64,000 nt of DNA. Source: Angustibacter sp. Root456. Its GTDB lineage: Bacteria; Actinomycetota; Actinomycetes; Actinomycetales; Angustibacteraceae. A program made the position numbers and the translations under genes. Each line of letters starts with the position of its first letter. Within the stretch, counting starts at the first letter, position 1. The notes under the pieces were generated by a model that was not told the origin of the DNA, did not search any database, and saw only the letters and a list, made by a program, of their open reading frames with translations. The stretch is taken from positions 320,752 through 384,751 of the forward strand of contig NZ_LMER01000001.1 of the NCBI RefSeq assembly GCF_001426435.1, read 5' to 3'. Positions 60,959-64,000 of the stretch are shown in pieces.

Positions 60959-62671
60959 GTGAGCAGCGAAGAGCGCCCGTGGGCGCGCAGCTACGCGCCC
61001 GGCGTCCCCCTCGACCTCGAGGTGCCGGACGAGTCCCTCGTCGACCTGCTCGAGGCCTCAGCCGCTCGCTTCGCCGGCCACGTCGCGTTGGACTTCTTCG
61101 GCGCGACGACGACGTACGCGCAGCTCGCCGACGAGGTGAGTCGGGCGGCCGAGGGTCTGCGCCGGCTCGGGGTCAGCGCGGGCGACCGGGTCGCGATCGT
61201 GCTGCCGAACTGCCCGCAGCACGTGGTGGCGTTCTACGCGGCCCTGCGGCTCGGGGCGGTCGTGGTCGAGCACAACCCCCTCTACACCGAGGACGAGATG
61301 TCGTACCAGCTCGGCGACCACCGCCCCACGGTGGTGGTGGTGTGGGACAAGGTCGCGCCGATGGTGCGCCGGATCGCCGAGCCGCTCGGCGCCCGCACAG
61401 TGCTCGCGGTCAACCTGCCGTCGGCTCTGCCGCCGCTCAAGCGGATCGCCCTGCGGCTACCGGTGGCCAAGGCCCGCGCGACCCGGGCTGCCATGACCGC
61501 ACCTGCGCCCGGTGTCGCGCGCTGGGAGCGCCTGCTCGCGAGCCCTCCCCTGCCTGCCGACCACCCGCGCCCGGCCGCCGCTGACGTCGCGTTGCTGCAG
61601 TACACCGGAGGCACCACTGGCCGCCCGAAGGCCGCGGTGCTGACCCACCGCAACCTGCGCGCCAACGCCGCTCAGGGTCGAGCCTGGGTGCCCGGCCTCG
61701 TCGACGGCGAGGAGGTCGTGTACGCCGTCCTCCCGCTGTTCCACGCCTACGGACTGACGCTGTGCCTGACGTTCTCGATGAGCATCGGGGCGACCCTGGT
61801 GCTGCTGCCGCGCTTCGACGTCGCGATGGTGCTCGAGGCGATGCGGCGGCGACCCGCCACGTTCCTTCCGGCTGTCCCACCGATCTACGACCGCCTGGCC
61901 AGCGCCGCGCTCGACCAGGCCGTCGACCTCACCTCCATCCGGTACGCCATCTCGGGGGCGATGGCGCTGCCGGCCGAGACGGCGGCGCGCTGGGAGTCGG
62001 TGACCGGCGGCCTGCTGGTGGAGGGGTACGGCATGACCGAGACCTCGCCCGTCGCGCTGGGCAACCCGGTCGGGCCGGGCCGCCGCAACGGCTCGATCGG
62101 GGTGCCGTTCCCGTCCACCGAGGTGCGCGTGGTCGACCGGCACGACTCCTCCCGCGACCTCGCGCACGGGGAGGCCGGCGAGCTGCTGCTGCGTGGCCCG
62201 CAGGTGTTCTCCGGCTACTGGGAACGACCGCACGAGACGGCTGAGGTGGTGCTGCAGGACGGGTGGATCCGCACCGGGGACGTCGTGGTGATGGACGACG
62301 ACGGGTACTTCACGATCGTCGACCGGATCAAGGAGCTCATCATCACCGGTGGGTTCAACGTCTACCCCAGCGAGGTCGAGCACGCCCTGCGCGACCTGCC
62401 AGGCATCCAGGACGCCGCGGTGGTGGGCCTGCCCACCGGTGAGGGCGACGAGGAGGTGGTCGCCGCCGTGGTGCTCGAGCCCGGCGTCGCCCTCGACGTC
62501 GAGGCGATCCGGGCCGGGTGCCGCGAGCACGTCGCGGCGTACAAGGTGCCGCGACGGGTGTACGCGGTCGACGCGCTCCCCGTGTCGATCATCGGGAAGG
62601 TGCTGCGGCGCAAGGTGCGCGAGGAGCTGCTCGCGCGGCTGGCACCGGACGACGGCCCGGGGCGCCCGTAG
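60959..62671 (+). CDS. Long-chain fatty-acid-CoA ligase (AMP-binding enzyme)
   Basis: A 570-residue ANL-superfamily ligase. The AMP/P-loop is LLQYTGGTTGRPKAAVLTHR, A5 is VEGYGMTETSPVALGNP, A7 is QDGWIRTGDVVVMDDDGY, the hinge is DRIKELIITGGFNVYPSEVE and the catalytic Lys is in IGKVLRRKVREE. It activates fatty acids to acyl-CoA through an adenylate. GTG at 60959 is preferred over ATG at 60953 because GAGGAGGG lies six bases before the GTG and only touches the ATG. Monocistronic as far as visible. Confidence 0.93.
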   Translation: MSSEERPWARSYAPGVPLDLEVPDESLVDLLEASAARFAGHVALDFFGATTTYAQLADEVSRAAEGLRRLGVSAGDRVAIVLPNCPQHVVAFYAALRLGAVVVEHNPLYTEDEMSYQLGDHRPTVVVVWDKVAPMVRRIAEPLGARTVLAVNLPSALPPLKRIALRLPVAKARATRAAMTAPAPGVARWERLLASPPLPADHPRPAAADVALLQYTGGTTGRPKAAVLTHRNLRANAAQGRAWVPGLVDGEEVVYAVLPLFHAYGLTLCLTFSMSIGATLVLLPRFDVAMVLEAMRRRPATFLPAVPPIYDRLASAALDQAVDLTSIRYAISGAMALPAETAARWESVTGGLLVEGYGMTETSPVALGNPVGPGRRNGSIGVPFPSTEVRVVDRHDSSRDLAHGEAGELLLRGPQVFSGYWERPHETAEVVLQDGWIRTGDVVVMDDDGYFTIVDRIKELIITGGFNVYPSEVEHALRDLPGIQDAAVVGLPTGEGDEEVVAAVVLEPGVALDVEAIRAGCREHVAAYKVPRRVYAVDALPVSIIGKVLRRKVREELLARLAPDDGPGRP

Positions 62672-62694
62672 CGCCGCTCATCGGGTGCTGCGCC

Positions 62695-62700
62695 TATGCT
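62695..62700 (+). promoter_or_regulatory. -10 element TATGCT of leaderless PP2C gene
   Basis: TATGCT is followed by six bases and GTG at 62707. It is among the closest matches to the TAnnnT consensus of all the leaderless promoters in this window. Confidence 0.6.
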
Positions 62701-62706
62701 TCGGCG

Positions 62707-64000
62707 GTGGCACACGATGACCGGCTCCTCGGGCTCTGGCCGACCTTGCGCGCCGCCGAGGCGTCGTCACCGGTAGAAGCGCTCGAGTCGGTCACACGCG
62801 AGCTCGGGACCGCGCTGGGCGCCACCTCCGTGTCGCTCCTCATCGCCGACGCCTCGGGGCGGGCCGTGGTGCGGCTGGCGCACAGCCCGATCGACGAGGC
62901 GACCGCCGGTGACGCCGGCGGCCATCGCCGGCCTCGGCGCGACGACGAGGAGTCGGCCACCGTCATCCCGTTCGACGGCGGACCCGCGGAGCAGGCGCTG
63001 CGCACCCAGACGGTGAAGGTACTGGCGGTGCCGGGAGCCAGCGGGGCGGGCCGGTGGAGGGTGCTGGCCCCGGTGAGCGAGCGCGGTGAGGCCATCGGTC
63101 TGCTCGAGATGGATCTGCCCGCAGAGCCCGATCGGGGGACGCTGGCCGAGATCGGCCGCTTCGCCCACGTCCTGGCGTTCGTCGTGATCGCGAACAGTCG
63201 TCACACCGACCTGTTCGAGTGGGGGCAGCGCACGCGCCGGTTCAGCCTGTCGGCAGAGATCCAGCAACGGCTGCTGCCAGGGGCCCGGACCTGCGAGGCC
63301 GGTGCGTTCACGCTCTCGGCCTGGCTGGAGCCGGCGGCCAGCATCGGTGGAGACACCTTCGACTACAGCCTCGCCCGCGACCTGCTCCACTTCTCAGTGA
63401 CCGACGCCATGGGTCACGGGGTGCTGTCGGCACTGACCGCCACCGTCTGCATGGGCAGCCTGCGAGGGACGCGGCGTGAGGGCGGGTCGCTGCTCGAGCA
63501 GGTGACGAGCACGAGCGCTGCCTTGGTCAAGCACGCCGTCACGACCGGCACCGACGACTTCGTGACCGGCCTGCTCGGGCGGGTCGATCTGCGCACCGGG
63601 TCGTTGGAGATCGTCAACGCCGGCCACCTCCCTCCCTACCTGGCGCGGGACGGTCGAGTGCGCCCGGTGCCGCTTCCGGTCGACCTGCCCATGGGCTTGT
63701 TCGCCGAGAGCCCGTACCACAGCACCGAGCTCGGGCTGTCGCCCGGAGACCGCCTCGTCGTCGTCACGGACGGCATGCTCGAGCGCAACGCCGCCAGCGT
63801 CGACCTTCCTGCGGTCATCGAGCAGACCCGCTCGCTGCACCCGCGCGAGACCGTCCGCGCGATGGCGGACGCCGTGCTCGAGGCGACGGGCCACGCCCTC
63901 AGCGACGATGCGACGGTGCTGTGCCTCGACTGGCACGGGCACCACGACCACGACCGGCGCGCGGTCTCCGGCGCTGATCCGGTGCGGGCCAGCGACCCGC
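62707..64000 (+). CDS. SpoIIE-family PP2C phosphatase with GAF-like domain (cut by right edge)
   Basis: An open reading frame from GTG 62707 runs past the right edge (431 codons visible). Residues about 15-170 form a GAF-like sensor (VTRELGTALGATSVSLLIAD, GEAIGLLEMDLP). Residues about 185-420 form a PP2C/SpoIIE domain with FSLSAEIQQRLLPGA, SIGGDTFDYSLA, VTDAMGHGVLSAL, IVNAGHLPPYLARDG, VVTDGMLERNA and ALSDDATVLCLDW, so the metal-binding Asp set is complete. It probably dephosphorylates a STAS-domain anti-sigma antagonist. It may carry a further domain beyond the edge, since the PP2C domain is already complete. Confidence 0.9.
   Translation, partial: MAHDDRLLGLWPTLRAAEASSPVEALESVTRELGTALGATSVSLLIADASGRAVVRLAHSPIDEATAGDAGGHRRPRRDDEESATVIPFDGGPAEQALRTQTVKVLAVPGASGAGRWRVLAPVSERGEAIGLLEMDLPAEPDRGTLAEIGRFAHVLAFVVIANSRHTDLFEWGQRTRRFSLSAEIQQRLLPGARTCEAGAFTLSAWLEPAASIGGDTFDYSLARDLLHFSVTDAMGHGVLSALTATVCMGSLRGTRREGGSLLEQVTSTSAALVKHAVTTGTDDFVTGLLGRVDLRTGSLEIVNAGHLPPYLARDGRVRPVPLPVDLPMGLFAESPYHSTELGLSPGDRLVVVTDGMLERNAASVDLPAVIEQTRSLHPRETVRAMADAVLEATGHALSDDATVLCLDWHGHHDHDRRAVSGADPVRASDP

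Overview
The window is high-GC DNA (about 70% G+C or more by eye), with dense gene packing, many GTG starts, four-base ATGA/GTGA gene overlaps and long antisense open frames. This is typical of an actinomycete chromosome. A mycothiol-dependent (MDMPI-type) enzyme, a furA-katG pair, KdpD/E, STAS and SpoIIE-type phosphatase proteins, and two sugar ABC importers lacking their own ATPase agree with Actinomycetota. Genus cannot be fixed from the window. No rRNA, tRNA, CRISPR array, insertion sequence or integrase was seen.

Layout. 1-6.7 kb: the start of recC (runs off the left edge), a STAS protein, a sulfurtransferase, a lone r1t-type holin, an MpaB-like haem protein, a SNF2-type helicase and a GNAT acetyltransferase. 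6.7-14.1 kb: a potassium module (KimA-like permease, short KdpD-like kinase, KdpE regulator) behind a cluster of direct repeats, then a TetR / degenerate-ABC-ATPase / YhgE-Pip operon behind a palindromic operator. 14.1-19.6 kb: an 881-residue GAF-PAS-PAS-GAF-PP2C phosphatase and furA-katG. 19.7-22.9 kb: a four-gene all-membrane operon (DUF1622, small membrane protein, potassium-channel-like protein with a T-L-G-T-G-D filter, DUF2254). This is the best candidate for an undescribed system.

22.9-32.5 kb: an arabinan/arabinoxylan locus. A LacI regulator is divergent from GH51 and GH43 arabinosidases, an ABC importer, a tiny DeoR-type HTH protein and an AlkZ-like winged-helix protein. 32.5-45.6 kb: YeiH, paired CrcB fluoride channels, an ArsR/SRPBCC/universal-stress cluster, two NarL-type two-component systems, small enzymes, a decayed stretch (40.8-41.3 kb), a response-regulator fragment, DUF488 and hemerythrin. 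45.6-53 kb: a polyol cluster (mannitol-type dehydrogenase, AraC regulator, ABC importer, SDR dehydrogenase). 53-60 kb: a NYN nuclease-like protein and a guanidino/agmatine-type catabolic cluster (NCS1 permease, agmatinase, SnoaL-like protein, aldehyde dehydrogenase; divergent cyclase and XRE-cupin regulator around a palindrome). 60-64 kb: an MBL hydrolase, an acyl-CoA ligase and a second PP2C phosphatase cut by the right edge.

A recurring theme is leaderless expression. At least eight genes show a TAnnnT -10 hexamer followed by exactly six bases and then GTG/ATG. Several of these promoters carry palindromic operators, so start codons and regulatory sites can be read directly from sequence.
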